A stretch of DNA of 64,000 bases from Zooshikella harenae (lineage in GTDB: Bacteria > Pseudomonadota > Gammaproteobacteria > Pseudomonadales > Zooshikellaceae): positions 1 to 64,000 of the forward strand of contig NZ_JAGSOY010000017.1 of the NCBI RefSeq assembly GCF_018837975.1, read 5' to 3'. The notes beneath the pieces are model-generated. The model was not told the origin of the DNA. It worked only from the letters and a program-made list of their open reading frames with translations, and searched no databases. This document shows, one piece after another, positions 7,974 through 17,262 of the stretch. The translations under genes and the position numbers were made by a program. The first letter of the stretch is position 1. Every line of letters begins with the position of its first letter.

Positions 7974-9161
7974 TTGAGCAAAAATACGTCACAACCTTAT
8001 TTGATTCCACTTTTAGCTCTACTTGCGGCTTTTCCTCCAATAGCAACAGATATGTATTTACCGGCTATGGAGTTACTACAAAACACCTGGCAAGCTTCTT
8101 TGACAGGTATTAATTTGACATTAGTATTATTTTTTACTTTTTTTAGTCTTTTTCTGTTGATTTATGGACCGCTATCAGATCGGTTTGGTCGACGGCCAGT
8201 TTTAATAAATGGAATCAGTATTTACATTATAGGATCTTTTTTATGTGCTTTTTCAACGTCACTTAATCAATTAATTGTTTTCCGTTGCTTACAGGCTATT
8301 GGTGCTGCTAGCGCTTCTGTTGTTGCTTTAGCGATCAGCAAAGATGTTTATCAAGGCAAAAAACGAGAACACGTTTTAGCTTATATCACTATGATTATGG
8401 CGATAGCTCCAATTGTTTCACCTATGATTGGGGCGATTATGGTCGATTATCTAGCTTGGCCTTGGCTCTTTATCTCACAAGCCTTACTGGGGGGTATCGC
8501 ACTATATGGGTGTATTAAACTGAAAGAGACAGTTAATCAACTGGTATTAACGTCAACACGTGATGTGTTGATTAGCTATGTCAAATTATTAAGAAATAGC
8601 TGGTTTCGTCAACATAATTGGATGCAGATGTGTAGTATTTTACCTATGTTTGCATTTATTGGAGCCTCTCCTGCAATCTACATGGATCAGTTTGAGGTTT
8701 CTGCCCAGATGTATAGCTTGTTATTTGCTTTGAATGCGTTTGGGTTGATGGCTGGCGCGTTCGTTTTTTCAAAACTAAGAAATTATTTAGCACCAAGGTA
8801 TTTGATGTTAATTGGAAAAATAGGAATATTACTGGCCTCTTTGGCTATGTTTTTATTCGCTGGCGATGCTGTTTTGCAGGACTTTGTTATTTGTATGTTA
8901 GTTATAACTTTTTCTATTGGGGTGATGCGTCCTGTAACGAATAGCCAAGCTTTAGAGGGGGTAAAACAGTTTGCAGGCACTGCTTCTGCTATTCTTAGTT
9001 TTTCGACCTTTGTTGGAGCTGCTTGTTCAATGTATCTTGTATCTCTGGGAAGTGTATTGACTCCTTGGCAGTGGGTTGCAGTGATAGGGATGATAGGAGG
9101 GGCTTTTAGTCTGTGGTGCTGGGTGATGACGGCTTCTGCTGCTAAGCAGTATGTGTCTTAA
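7974..9161 (+). CDS. Bcr/CflA-type MFS multidrug exporter
   Basis: This 395-aa, 12-helix major facilitator protein of the drug:H+ antiporter-1 group belongs to the Bcr/CflA subfamily. That is supported by the N-terminal PIATDMYLPAM segment after the first helix and the loop 2-3 motif A as GPLSDRFGRRPVL. The motif-C-like glycine/proline-rich helix 5 reads APIVSPMIGA. Such proteins expel bicyclomycin, sulfonamides, chloramphenicol or cysteine-type compounds; the substrate here is unknown. The start is TTG 7974, chosen because TAGGAGC lies 7 bases upstream and no ATG fits. It stands alone and no regulator gene is adjacent. Confidence 0.9.
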   Translation: MSKNTSQPYLIPLLALLAAFPPIATDMYLPAMELLQNTWQASLTGINLTLVLFFTFFSLFLLIYGPLSDRFGRRPVLINGISIYIIGSFLCAFSTSLNQLIVFRCLQAIGAASASVVALAISKDVYQGKKREHVLAYITMIMAIAPIVSPMIGAIMVDYLAWPWLFISQALLGGIALYGCIKLKETVNQLVLTSTRDVLISYVKLLRNSWFRQHNWMQMCSILPMFAFIGASPAIYMDQFEVSAQMYSLLFALNAFGLMAGAFVFSKLRNYLAPRYLMLIGKIGILLASLAMFLFAGDAVLQDFVICMLVITFSIGVMRPVTNSQALEGVKQFAGTASAILSFSTFVGAACSMYLVSLGSVLTPWQWVAVIGMIGGAFSLWCWVMTASAAKQYVS

Positions 9162-9446
9162 GTCCTACTGTAGCAAAGAGTTTATTGCCTCCACTTGGTA
9201 TTGAATAATAAAGTTGCTAGACGAGTACTGTTTGGCGGAATTGAAGCCAAAAAAATTATTAAATGGTGGACAAATAGGACGACTAAGTTCTTTGGTAGTA
9301 CAGGTGCTTTACTATGGACTTTAAATATATACGATGGCTTCTACAGTTGTAGGTTATTAAGGTCTCAGTGGTGAGGAGGTTTAAATGGTATGTGTATGGT
9401 GTTTAACAGAGTATAAAGTGTTTGTTGAAAACAGGATGCTTAGTTA

Positions 9447-10106
9447 ATGAGAAGAGTTTATCAACTATTATTTGTTGTTGGCTATTCGGTTCTCGCTACT
9501 GCATGTTCACTAACACCTAGCCATGATGATTTAAGTCCTCAATGTAGTGGTGTTGCATGTGATGAAGTAGCAACGCAGGATAGTTTGACTAGCACGCGCT
9601 TAACCAAAGACTTATCAGGTAAGGTAAGTATTGGTCCTTACCATTTTAAAGTACCTGCTCAAGGAAAGGCTTATCAGAAACGCAAAGGAAGAATACAGAT
9701 TGTATTTCCAGATAAATCCGGCATTCTTTTCAATATAATGTATGCTAGGGACTTTAACTTAGAACATTTTAATAATGCGTTTGACGAAAGCCAGTATGCT
9801 GTCACTGACTATCCCGTGATCATGTTTATGAAGCGTGATAGTGAGCCTGAGCCAGAAAACATTTATGACAGGTATATCTGGCGCTTAGCATTAAACAATA
9901 AAGGTTATATGCTTCGTGAGCAGTTTTATTACCACCAAGTGAGTCAAAATATAAGAACTTACTTTGGTAACACAACTATTGGTCCAATCAGTCAAGTTGC
10001 ATTTATTGCAGATAAGCGATATCCAGGACAGTTGCTAAAAGTGCTAGGTTACCAGTTAGAAATGGAAACGTTTAGAAGCGTTTTAGCTTCGATGGCTGCT
10101 AAGTAA
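9447..10106 (+). CDS. Putative lipoprotein, function unknown
   Basis: This 219-aa protein has an N-terminal signal ending in SVLATAC, a plausible though not ideal lipobox, so Cys20 is probably lipidated. The mature part is soluble, with mixed alpha/beta composition and no motif I recognise (segments such as GPYHFKVPAQGKAYQ and RIQIVFPDKSGILFNIMY). The start has no strong Shine-Dalgarno (only GGATGCTTAG upstream), so translation may be weak. It converges with the gene at 10205, with a GC-rich hairpin between them. Confidence 0.7.
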   Translation: MRRVYQLLFVVGYSVLATACSLTPSHDDLSPQCSGVACDEVATQDSLTSTRLTKDLSGKVSIGPYHFKVPAQGKAYQKRKGRIQIVFPDKSGILFNIMYARDFNLEHFNNAFDESQYAVTDYPVIMFMKRDSEPEPENIYDRYIWRLALNNKGYMLREQFYYHQVSQNIRTYFGNTTIGPISQVAFIADKRYPGQLLKVLGYQLEMETFRSVLASMAAK

Positions 10107-10158
10107 GTCCAGAGGGGTAGGGCTAAATGGAATAACATTTGAATTAAACGGTAAATTA

Positions 10159-10188
10159 GGCGCGCCAAAAATAAGATGAACGCGCGCC
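10159..10188. terminator. GC-rich hairpin between convergent genes
   Basis: GGCGCGC (10159-10165) pairs perfectly with GCGCGCC (10182-10188) around a 16-base loop. This is striking in AT-rich surroundings, and it sits between two convergent genes. No T-tract follows on either strand, so the terminator assignment is tentative. Confidence 0.45.
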
Positions 10189-10204
10189 GCAAAGCTAGTT
10201 GAAG

Positions 10205-10597
10205 CTAGATCATTTCCTTTGGTACTTGGTAATTTATCTTGCGTTTTTGGTCTTTCATAGGAATTTCATCAGCGAGCTTGGCTGTAGCTTCACAATAAGC
10301 GGCACCTACTAAATGTCTTACTTTTGATTTTTCTGCTTCAAACCAATCATCTGAGATTTCTAGCTCAACTTCATTAAACTGATAGAAGTCTGTGTTTTTA
10401 GGGTCTTCTACTAAAAAGCAGAAAAGCCGGCAGTCATTAATCTCTGGCTTTAAACCTTTATTAGTTAATGCTTCCAACATATTGCGAAATGCTGGATCAG
10501 CATCTGGGTTGCTTCGAATAACTTTACCTTGATGGATATTAATGGCTAATTTTGCATCACGGCTGTTACGAGCACGTAAACATAAATATTTTTTCAT
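10205..10597 (-). CDS. Hypothetical 130-aa cytoplasmic protein
   Basis: This 130-residue protein has no signal peptide or membrane segment. It is slightly rich in charged residues and has an N-terminal KKYLCLRARNSRDAKLAINIHQG stretch suggesting a strand-helix fold. I recognise no family. An AAGTGAG element 8 bases upstream of the ATG gives a reasonable ribosome binding site, and codon use looks like that of its neighbours. It stands alone beside a long empty region. Confidence 0.65.
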   Translation of the reverse strand: MKKYLCLRARNSRDAKLAINIHQGKVIRSNPDADPAFRNMLEALTNKGLKPEINDCRLFCFLVEDPKNTDFYQFNEVELEISDDWFEAEKSKVRHLVGAAYCEATAKLADEIPMKDQKRKINYQVPKEMI

Positions 10598-12073
10598 CTA
10601 ACACTCACTTAAAAGACTTATTTGACCCAATAATGATCTTAGATTTTTCAGCCATTGAGCGGAAAATTAAACCATAGACTAACACTGAATATCGTATCAC
10701 CCGTGTTTATTTTAATAATGGTTTAAATGAAAACTGCTAAATAATCCTGGCCGAGTTACTTAAAACAATTAAAAAACTAAAATATGAATACAAATTTACT
10801 TATTCTATGCGCAGCAATTAGCTAAACAAGGCATAACACTCAAGTTATTTTTACCTTTTACCGCGCACAAATATACCCACTTCAAAAGCCCCTCTAGATA
10901 CAGTTATCATTTAGCAATACCTTCTGAGATACTTGTCTATTTAAGCTCTCATCATTGTGTTGCCTTACAACAATACCTAAAGATCCTTTGTAGCGGGTAT
11001 AAGACACTGGGTTACTAAAATTAGGCCGTTTGATTTCAGAAGTTTCTGAAAGTTAAGCTGTTATCCTCAGCTGGGAGGAAAGTGTATTCATACGACCAAA
11101 CCAAATTGTTATATTGGTTATACGTAGTACCAATAACTACTCAGTGTCTTGGGTTATTATGTTATGCAAGCTGCAACATACCTTGTGTTACACACACTGT
11201 CAATGACAACTACTAGCCATATACACAAGCTACTGCTAATGAAATGACCAAGCAGAAATACGATTGTAGAGTAGCAGAGTCGTTGTCAGTTCTTAGCAAC
11301 CTTGCTTATTACAACAACACAACCCTTTGAATGAATAAGTACACACTCTACCTGAGTCCAGGGGCTTTGGTCAACCTTTGCAATAGCTTGAGGCGACAGA
11401 ATAAGTCTATACTAACAATATTAACACTGGTTACTTGTTGATGCCAATTCAATTTGCTAACTATATATCCTTTGTGAATGTTTTTTAGGGTGTGTTGTCT
11501 TTGTTCTTTATTTCTGTCCCCCTTCAAGGCATTACTTGGTGGTTCTACTCACGTGATTATTTGCATGTTATCTGCTTTTATCAGACAAATCTCGTTAATA
11601 TCTTCTATATGCCTATATTTTAAAGTATTGTCGCGAGTAATATAAGCAAAGGGGAGGCATTTACATTAGAATTCAGGAGCTAATGTTTAAGAACACTGTT
11701 CACACCTAATAATTCAAGAACTACATTTCTTAGCTCTTCTCTTAAAGTCTTAATGGTAAATTAAATTGTTAAAAGTAAGTGAGCATTATCCTACACTATT
11801 ATGGCTAAAGCAAAATCTTCGTTGATGGCTGGATTTCCTCATGGCTGAGGCTAGTTAGTGGTTTATAAGACTTAACATCGTTGATATCTTTTTTGTTTTA
11901 CAATGTAAATTCGTTGCAATAACTTACTTGCTCAATCAATAGCTTTAATGTCTCAGCTTTAGTACGATTTACGTTGATATTGTTAAGTTTTAATACACTA
12001 ATAGACTGGCATTAATAGCTGAGTTGGAAGTATACAAAGTACTAATCAATAAACAATATATTCAATGAGTTTT
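10598..12073. other. Non-coding stretch of about 1.5 kb
   Basis: One of the longest gene-free regions of the window. Stops are frequent in all frames; the longest open stretch (10788-11018, plus) lacks any start codon and is treated as chance or a decayed remnant. I see no transposon ends, tRNA or repeat array. The gap ends at the palindrome at 12074. Confidence 0.5.
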
Positions 12074-12097
12074 ATACCCCTAGGTGGCAAGGGGTAT
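12074..12097. promoter_or_regulatory. Palindrome ATACCCCT-N8-AGGGGTAT upstream of Fe-ADH
   Basis: Two perfect 8-base arms (12074-12081 and 12090-12097) flank an 8-base loop, about 310 bases upstream of the iron alcohol dehydrogenase. A closely similar palindrome precedes hemA at 44871. No T-tract follows, which favours an operator or RNA hairpin over a terminator. The C/G-run arms recall CsoR/FrmR-family operators, but the spacing differs. Confidence 0.4.
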
Positions 12098-12409
12098 GAT
12101 GTCAGTCCAAAGTAGACGTTTAGCATTATGCTTTTCTATAAATACGCTATTTTGCGATCCTCTACCTTTCTTGTATAGCCAAAAATTGGCGTAAAGACTA
12201 AGTGCGGACCTTTTTATGCTGTAAATAATTTATTATTTTTAGTGAACGTCTTAGCTTGCTAATTTTAGACAGTAGTTGTTTGTCGTCTTTTGTGTAAAAA
12301 ATGCATTGCTTAATGGTTTCAGCATTGAGTTTAATCAATAAATTAATAAGACAAAACACGTATTTTACATAAGTATTCTAAAACTATAGTTTAAGCAGAG
12401 AGGGTTATA

Positions 12410-13561
12410 ATGGCAGCTTTTCAGTTTTATATGCCAACAGTCAATTACATGGGATTTGGCTGTTTGCAAGAAGCAGTAATGGATATTGCCAGTCGAAACT
12501 TCAAAAAAGCATTACTGGTTACAGATCAGGGGCTTTTAAAAGCAGGTCTTGTGGATAAAGTAACTGCATTGTTCTCACAGCATGGTTTGCAAACAGTTGT
12601 ATATGATAAAACACGACCTAACCCAAACATTACTAATGTTAAAGAAGGGCTTCAGTTATTACAAGACAATCAATGTGACTTTGTAATCTCTCTGGGTGGT
12701 GGGTCACCGCATGATTGTGCCAAAGGTATTGCATTAGTTGCGACCAATGGTGGAGAGATTAAAGATTATGAAGGGGTAAATAAATCAGGTAAGCCACAAC
12801 TTCCTCTTGTAGCTATCAATACAACGGCAGGCACTGCAAGTGAAATTACTCGGTTTAGTATTATTACTAATGAGCTCACTCATATTAAAATGGCCATTGT
12901 GGATAAACACACAACCCCAATCATTTCTGTCAATGATTCTGAACTGATGATGGGCATGCCAACAGCGCTGACAGCAGCCACAGGAATGGATGCATTAACC
13001 CATGCTGTTGAAGCTTATGTGTCTACTATCGCTACACCTATTACTGATGCGTGTGGACTTAAAGCCATTGAGTTAATTAGTCAACACTTACGCAATGCTG
13101 TTGCTGATGGCCAGAATAAAGATGCCAGAGAAGGTATGGCTTATGCGCAATTATTAGCTGGTATGGCATTTAATAATGCAAGCTTAGGCTATGTTCATGC
13201 AATGGCACACCAATTGGGTGGTTTTTATGATCTGCCACATGGTGTTTGTAATGCAGTTCTTTTGCCTCACGTCCAGGTTTATAATAGTCAAGTCTGTCCG
13301 GAGCGACTAAAAGATGTAGCGAAAGCTATGGGGTGTGATGTTCAAGGGCTTGAAGTCAATGAAGCTGCTGAGTGTGCGATAACAGCAATGAAGAAGCTAG
13401 CGAGTGATGTCAATATACCTGCAGGGTTAACGGTGTTGGGGGTAAAAGAGGAAGACTTACCAACGCTAGCTGATAATGCACTAAAAGATGCTTGTGGATT
13501 AACCAACCCAAAACAAGCAACTCATGAAGAGATTGTGGAAGTCTTTAAAGCTGCAATGTAG
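12410..13561 (+). CDS. Iron-containing alcohol dehydrogenase
   Basis: This 383-aa group III (Fe-dependent) NAD(P)-alcohol dehydrogenase oxidises alcohols or reduces aldehydes in the cytoplasm. Family signatures are the nucleotide-binding [13 protein letters not shown] around residue 100, [13 protein letters not shown] around residue 140, and the metal-binding region. The metal-binding residues are an aspartate in the [11 protein letters not shown] helix and histidines in [25 protein letters not shown]. The length is typical (EutG/YiaY/AdhB size). AGAGAGGG just upstream of the ATG is a good ribosome binding site. It is monocistronic; the substrate (ethanol, butanol, glycol or formaldehyde-related) cannot be decided. 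Confidence 0.93.
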   Translation: MAAFQFYMPTVNYMGFGCLQEAVMDIASRNFKKALLVTDQGLLKAGLVDKVTALFSQHGLQTVVYDKTRPNPNITNVKEGLQLLQDNQCDFVISLGGGSPHDCAKGIALVATNGGEIKDYEGVNKSGKPQLPLVAINTTAGTASEITRFSIITNELTHIKMAIVDKHTTPIISVNDSELMMGMPTALTAATGMDALTHAVEAYVSTIATPITDACGLKAIELISQHLRNAVADGQNKDAREGMAYAQLLAGMAFNNASLGYVHAMAHQLGGFYDLPHGVCNAVLLPHVQVYNSQVCPERLKDVAKAMGCDVQGLEVNEAAECAITAMKKLASDVNIPAGLTVLGVKEEDLPTLADNALKDACGLTNPKQATHEEIVEVFKAAM

Positions 13562-13640
13562 CTTGTCCTGTCTATATTAAGTAGTATGACTGGTCTTTTA
13601 GGATCAATTGTTTAAGAGACTCGTTAAGGTCAGTCCAGGT

Positions 13641-13662
13641 ACTTATAATAGTTATTATAAGT
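13641..13662. terminator. Inverted repeat after Fe-ADH
   Basis: ACTTATAATA (13641-13650) and TATTATAAGT (13653-13662) are perfect complements separated by two bases, 80 bases past the Fe-ADH stop. It is AT-rich with no T-tract, so it could be a weak terminator or an operator. Confidence 0.35.
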
Positions 13663-14395
13663 GCTTGGAGTGATTGATAAATTTACTACCTTACCTGTTT
13701 GTAGTGAACTTTCTTCTCACCAATAGTTTTCTCTTCTCAAAGATAGATTAATCTATAAGGGTAGGTTTGTATAACGTATCTCATTAAGTATGAGAAAAGG
13801 GTTGCAATCCATATTGGGGTGACTATACAAAAATAAATTTGTAAGTGAGTGTATTTTTGTGAGGAGTTTAAGCCCAGTACTCAGAAAAAAATGAGACTAT
13901 TACTTCCGTTTATGTTTGATTGTTTTGCCTAGGTAGCTAGCTCGGTGTGATTGTACAATGTTGTACAAGGGTATAATCCTATGTTGTAGATAATATTACA
14001 AGCTAAAAATACTTTGTCTTGAAAAGCTGCTAATTGGTCAATAATGCAGCAATTAGATCCCTTTGCAGCTTATTAACATTGGACATTGAGAGCAAAATCG
14101 TTTTTACTATGGCCCCTAAGGATAGGGAACATGGGAGGAATGAGTTTTAGTCGCTACATTCTAGTAGTTTCTGTCTTTTGTTCAACCTGCCTTGATAAGA
14201 ACAAAGTGTGCACAGTATTGAGGTAATAATCGAGCAATAAAAAGAAAACATTCCCAACTGTATGAAAAATTGAATTAGTTAGCTTTTTTATTAGTTTAGT
14301 CCTTAGTGGAAAGATTTGTTGCGTCATGAAAGTGCTTATTTGCTTCCAAATAAAAATGATTTGCGAAAGGTATACAAAGACGTTTGAAATAAATC
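13663..14395. other. Intergenic region upstream of the aryl polyene operon
   Basis: About 0.73 kb without a gene, expected to hold the promoter of the 18-gene operon. It contains a tandem TTGTACAA palindrome (listed separately) and a TATAAT at 13972-13977. No regulator gene is present. Confidence 0.5.
13951..13977 (+). promoter_or_regulatory. Tandem TTGTACAA palindromes overlapping a TATAAT box
   Basis: Two identical 8-base palindromes TTGTACAA occupy 13951-13958 and 13961-13968, one DNA turn apart, followed by TATAAT at 13972-13977. The layout suggests a repressor or activator bound in tandem over a promoter. It lies about 450 bases upstream of the aryl polyene operon, so a long leader would be needed. 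Confidence 0.4.
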
Positions 14396-14428
14396 ATGCT
14401 GGACATGTTTAGTCTTAGAAGTGGAAGG

Positions 14429-15178
14429 ATGTTGTCAATTAGCTTTCGTGTAAATCATTGGTACGTGTGTGCGCCTGAAGTAGAAGTAGGTAGTCATGGG
14501 AATGGTTGGCAAGAAAATAAACAACCATTTAAAACATCTAATAAGCAACCTGATTATTCAATTATCCCTGCCGTATATAAACGCCGTTTAAGCTCTCTAG
14601 GAAAACTAGGGTTGTATGTGGCATTAAAATGTTTAGAAGATACTCCTTGTAAGTATATGCCCTGTGTATTTGGATCACGTCATGGTGATACTCAAAGAAT
14701 GCTTCAAATGTTAAAGGATCTTAGGGGGCAAGAATATATTTCACCAATACACTTCAGTCATTCTGTTTATAACGGAACAGCGGGTATTTTATCCATCTTA
14801 ACAAAAAATACTGCTGCCATTTCAGCAGTTTCCGCGGGACGTTCAACCTTAGCCGCTGGATTTTTAGAAGCGTGGTTGCAGTTAACATCACAGCCTGAAA
14901 TAGATCATGTATTATTTGTTTATTATGATGAGCCGTTAACTGACATGTTAACGGGGTTTAACGATGAGAAGCCTTTTCATGGTGCATCTGCTTGGGTTTT
15001 GTCATTGCCTGAATATGGACAAGGTCAAGTTATTTCAATGAAAGGGGTTGTAGCAAATAACACATTAAAAGATGAGCTATCACAACCAGAAAAATTTTTG
15101 AATTTTTGGTTGACTCCAAAGCAAAAGGGTATTAGTCACACTGATGGTATGATGCATTGGGAGTGGGTTAAAGCGTGA
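14429..15178 (+). CDS. APE chain-length-factor-like beta-ketoacyl synthase (PF13723 type)
   Basis: This short (about 250 aa) ketosynthase-like protein matches the first gene of aryl polyene clusters. It has the GSRHGDTQRM and SPIHFSHSVYNGTAGIL segments of the N-terminal ketosynthase fold. Where a condensing enzyme has its cysteine, it reads ISAVSAGRSTLA, so it lacks the nucleophile. It likely pairs with a ketosynthase as a chain-length factor, setting polyene length in the cytoplasm. The frame is open from ATG 14396, but GGAAGG at 14421 and the family-typical start (ISFRVNHW) favour ATG 14429 or TTG 14432. The next gene overlaps its stop as TGATG, giving translational coupling. Confidence 0.85.
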   Translation: MLSISFRVNHWYVCAPEVEVGSHGNGWQENKQPFKTSNKQPDYSIIPAVYKRRLSSLGKLGLYVALKCLEDTPCKYMPCVFGSRHGDTQRMLQMLKDLRGQEYISPIHFSHSVYNGTAGILSILTKNTAAISAVSAGRSTLAAGFLEAWLQLTSQPEIDHVLFVYYDEPLTDMLTGFNDEKPFHGASAWVLSLPEYGQGQVISMKGVVANNTLKDELSQPEKFLNFWLTPKQKGISHTDGMMHWEWVKA

Positions 15179-15972
15179 TGAGGAAGCTGTTTCGTCATTT
15201 GAACTACTACTGGCGGGTTGTAGCAACAGGCTTTGGGTTTGCATTGTTTGGGATTGGAGGGTTATTTATTGCGCTTGTCATATTCCCAGTAATTTTATTT
15301 AACGTAAAAAGTAAAGACCAGCGTAAGTGTAGAACTCAGAAGTTTATCTCTAAAAGCTTTCGTTTTTTTATTGGTATTTTACGTGGTTTGGGTGTGTTAT
15401 CTATCACAACAATTAATATCGAAAATTTGAAAAGTGATAACGGTGTTATGGTTATTGCTAATCACCCTACATTATTAGATGTTGTATTGTTGATGTCCTA
15501 TCTTCCTCGTGTTGATTGTGTAGTTAAAGAAGCATTATGGCATAACCCATTTTTAAAAAAAGTAGTACATTCAGCAGGTTATATAAGTAATTCGACACCA
15601 GAATCTTTAATGGACGATTGTGTTGATACGTTAAAAAAAGGGAATAATTTATTAATATTTCCCGAGGGAACACGTACTGAGCCAGGAAAGCCTGAAGTAT
15701 TTCGTCGTGGAGCAGCAAATATCGCACTTAGAGCACAGGTTTCGATGAGATTAGTTTATATCAGTTGTCAGCCTAGCGCCTTAACCAAATCACATCGTTG
15801 GTATCAGATACCTGAGCGCAAAATGCACTTTACAATTAGGGTAGGAGATTGTCTGGCAACTAAACCTTATATAACGAAAAATGATGAGCTAAGTATTAGT
15901 GCTAGACGTTTAACACAGTATTTACAAAAATGTTATCGCCAAGGGGAAGTAATACATGAATCAGTTGCGTGA
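15178..15972 (+). CDS. APE lysophospholipid-type acyltransferase (PlsC-like)
   Basis: This membrane-associated acyltransferase of 264 residues has an N-terminal transmembrane helix (about residues 16-40). The PlsC signatures are ANHPTLLD (catalytic His-x4-Asp) and FPEGTRT (acceptor phosphate binding). In aryl polyene clusters this enzyme is thought to acylate the lipid or glycerol-type anchor that carries the pigment. The start overlaps the preceding stop as TGATG (a GTG lies one codon earlier). The end overlaps the first ACP gene by 17 bases. Family assignment is strong; the acyl acceptor is inferred from cluster context. Confidence 0.9.
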   Translation: MRKLFRHLNYYWRVVATGFGFALFGIGGLFIALVIFPVILFNVKSKDQRKCRTQKFISKSFRFFIGILRGLGVLSITTINIENLKSDNGVMVIANHPTLLDVVLLMSYLPRVDCVVKEALWHNPFLKKVVHSAGYISNSTPESLMDDCVDTLKKGNNLLIFPEGTRTEPGKPEVFRRGAANIALRAQVSMRLVYISCQPSALTKSHRWYQIPERKMHFTIRVGDCLATKPYITKNDELSISARRLTQYLQKCYRQGEVIHESVA

Positions 15973-16216
15973 AGAGTTAAAGCAGCTAATTATTTCTACA
16001 CTGGAATTAGAAGACATCACTTCGTCTGATATTAACAGTGATGATCCTTTATTTACCACAGGGCTAGGGCTTGATTCTATTGATGCGCTGGAATTGGGGT
16101 TGGCGTTGAAGAAAAAATACCAAATAAAGCTAGAAGCTAACAATGATAATAATAAAAAATTCTTCTATTCAGTAAATACTTTGGCTGAGTTTATTCAGTC
16201 CCAGCGTAGTGTTTAA
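15956..16216 (+). CDS. Acyl carrier protein 1 of the APE cluster
   Basis: This acidic 86-aa carrier protein has the phosphopantetheine attachment motif GLDSID, with Ser41 as the modified residue. It tethers the growing polyene or its aryl starter through 4'-phosphopantetheine. It overlaps the acyltransferase gene by 17 bases. The second ACP gene follows after a 130-base gap, and the dual-ACP arrangement is characteristic of aryl polyene loci. Its lysine- and asparagine-rich loop before the last helix is unlike the fatty-acid AcpP, consistent with a dedicated role. Confidence 0.93.
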   Translation: MNQLREELKQLIISTLELEDITSSDINSDDPLFTTGLGLDSIDALELGLALKKKYQIKLEANNDNNKKFFYSVNTLAEFIQSQRSV

Positions 16217-16343
16217 AGTAGTGATCAGGCGTTAAGGTATGCAACAAAAGCACTTGGGTATGGATATAGCATTCATCATTTATCTATCTAGATCTAGTAC
16301 GTTGATAAGTTAGCCGTTGCAAAGAGTAACAAGTAGGTTGTAT

Positions 16344-16595
16344 ATGGACACTAAACAAGCAATATTTGAGCATGTAAAAACCGTATTGGTCGACAAGTTT
16401 GAAGTTCCTGTAGATGATATCTCACTGGAAGCTACATTATATGAGGACCTTGACTTAGACAGTATTGATGCTGTTGATTTGATTATTACACTACAAGATT
16501 ATACCAAGAAAAAGATACAACCTGAGTCATTCAAGCAAGTTAGAACCATTCAAAATTTGATTGATGCTATTCAGCAATTGTTAGTTGAGTCTTGA
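16344..16595 (+). CDS. Acyl carrier protein 2 of the APE cluster
   Basis: This acidic 83-aa ACP has the attachment motif LDLDSIDAVDL, Ser40 carrying the phosphopantetheine arm. An in-frame TTG at 16317 would add nine residues, but ATG 16344 has AGTAGG six bases upstream and gives the usual ACP length. It is separated from ACP1 by about 130 bases, in which no further gene is seen. In studied aryl polyene systems the two ACPs have different jobs (starter loading versus elongation); which is which cannot be told here. Confidence 0.93.
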   Translation: MDTKQAIFEHVKTVLVDKFEVPVDDISLEATLYEDLDLDSIDAVDLIITLQDYTKKKIQPESFKQVRTIQNLIDAIQQLLVES

Positions 16596-16689
16596 GAAGG
16601 TGCCTTGTCATTTTGTTGAAATACTAGCCGCTAAGCACTACACAACCATAGGCAACTAAATAAAGGTTACAAGTGTCATTAAGTGCATT

Positions 16690-17262
16690 ATGAAAAAAAA
16701 ACTGGGTTTGTTACTTGGCATAATTTTATTTATTTATCCTCTGTGGGTTTATTGGGGGATCAATCATCTTAACCCACGGTGGATAGCATTTATTTTATGT
16801 GTTTTTTTTATCGTTCGTCTTTTGTGTATTCGTAATATGCTCACTAAAGCTATGAAGACACAACTCTGGCTAGCTTCTGTGATAGGTATCGTTATTACTG
16901 GTAGCAGTGCACTTAGCGCAAATGAACAGTTACTTAGATTTTATCCTGTCATTGTCAGTGTTGGTTTTTTATGTTGGTTTACTTTTAGTTTATGGTTCCC
17001 TCCGACTGTAATTGAGGTTTTTGCTCGATTAAAGAAGCCTGATCTAAGTGAGTATGCCGTTCGTTATACAAGACTTGTTACGCTGTGGTGGTGTTTATTT
17101 TTTCTGATGAATGGAACTGTTGCTGCATGGAGTGCTGTTGAGGGTTCTTTGGCCTTTTGGACTATTTACAATGGTTCAGTGAGTTATGTCATTATGGGGC
17201 TTTGGTTTGCCATAGAGTGGTGTTTTCGTAAGTGTGTTATTGAACCAAGGGATAACCTATGA
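16690..17262 (+). CDS. APE cluster integral membrane protein (COG4648-like)
   Basis: This 190-aa protein has about six hydrophobic segments and little soluble sequence. The size and conserved position between the ACPs and the acyl-ACP ligase match the COG4648 membrane protein found in aryl polyene loci. Its biochemical role is not established; it may help move or anchor the pigment at the inner membrane. It overlaps the ligase gene by four bases (ATGA), so the two are translationally coupled. The assignment rests on context plus hydropathy rather than catalytic motifs. Confidence 0.8.
   Translation: MKKKLGLLLGIILFIYPLWVYWGINHLNPRWIAFILCVFFIVRLLCIRNMLTKAMKTQLWLASVIGIVITGSSALSANEQLLRFYPVIVSVGFLCWFTFSLWFPPTVIEVFARLKKPDLSEYAVRYTRLVTLWWCLFFLMNGTVAAWSAVEGSLAFWTIYNGSVSYVIMGLWFAIEWCFRKCVIEPRDNL

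Noticed and set aside
10788-11018. Stop-to-stop open stretch of 76 codons (plus) with a protein-like composition
   Set aside because: It has no ATG, GTG or TTG with a ribosome binding site at a sensible place, and I recognise no family. Over 1.8 kb and six frames a stretch this long can occur by chance.
11487-11496. AGGGTGTGTT also found at 57941-57950, possible insertion-sequence end
   Set aside because: A ten-base match alone, with no inverted partner, target duplication or transposase frame near either copy.
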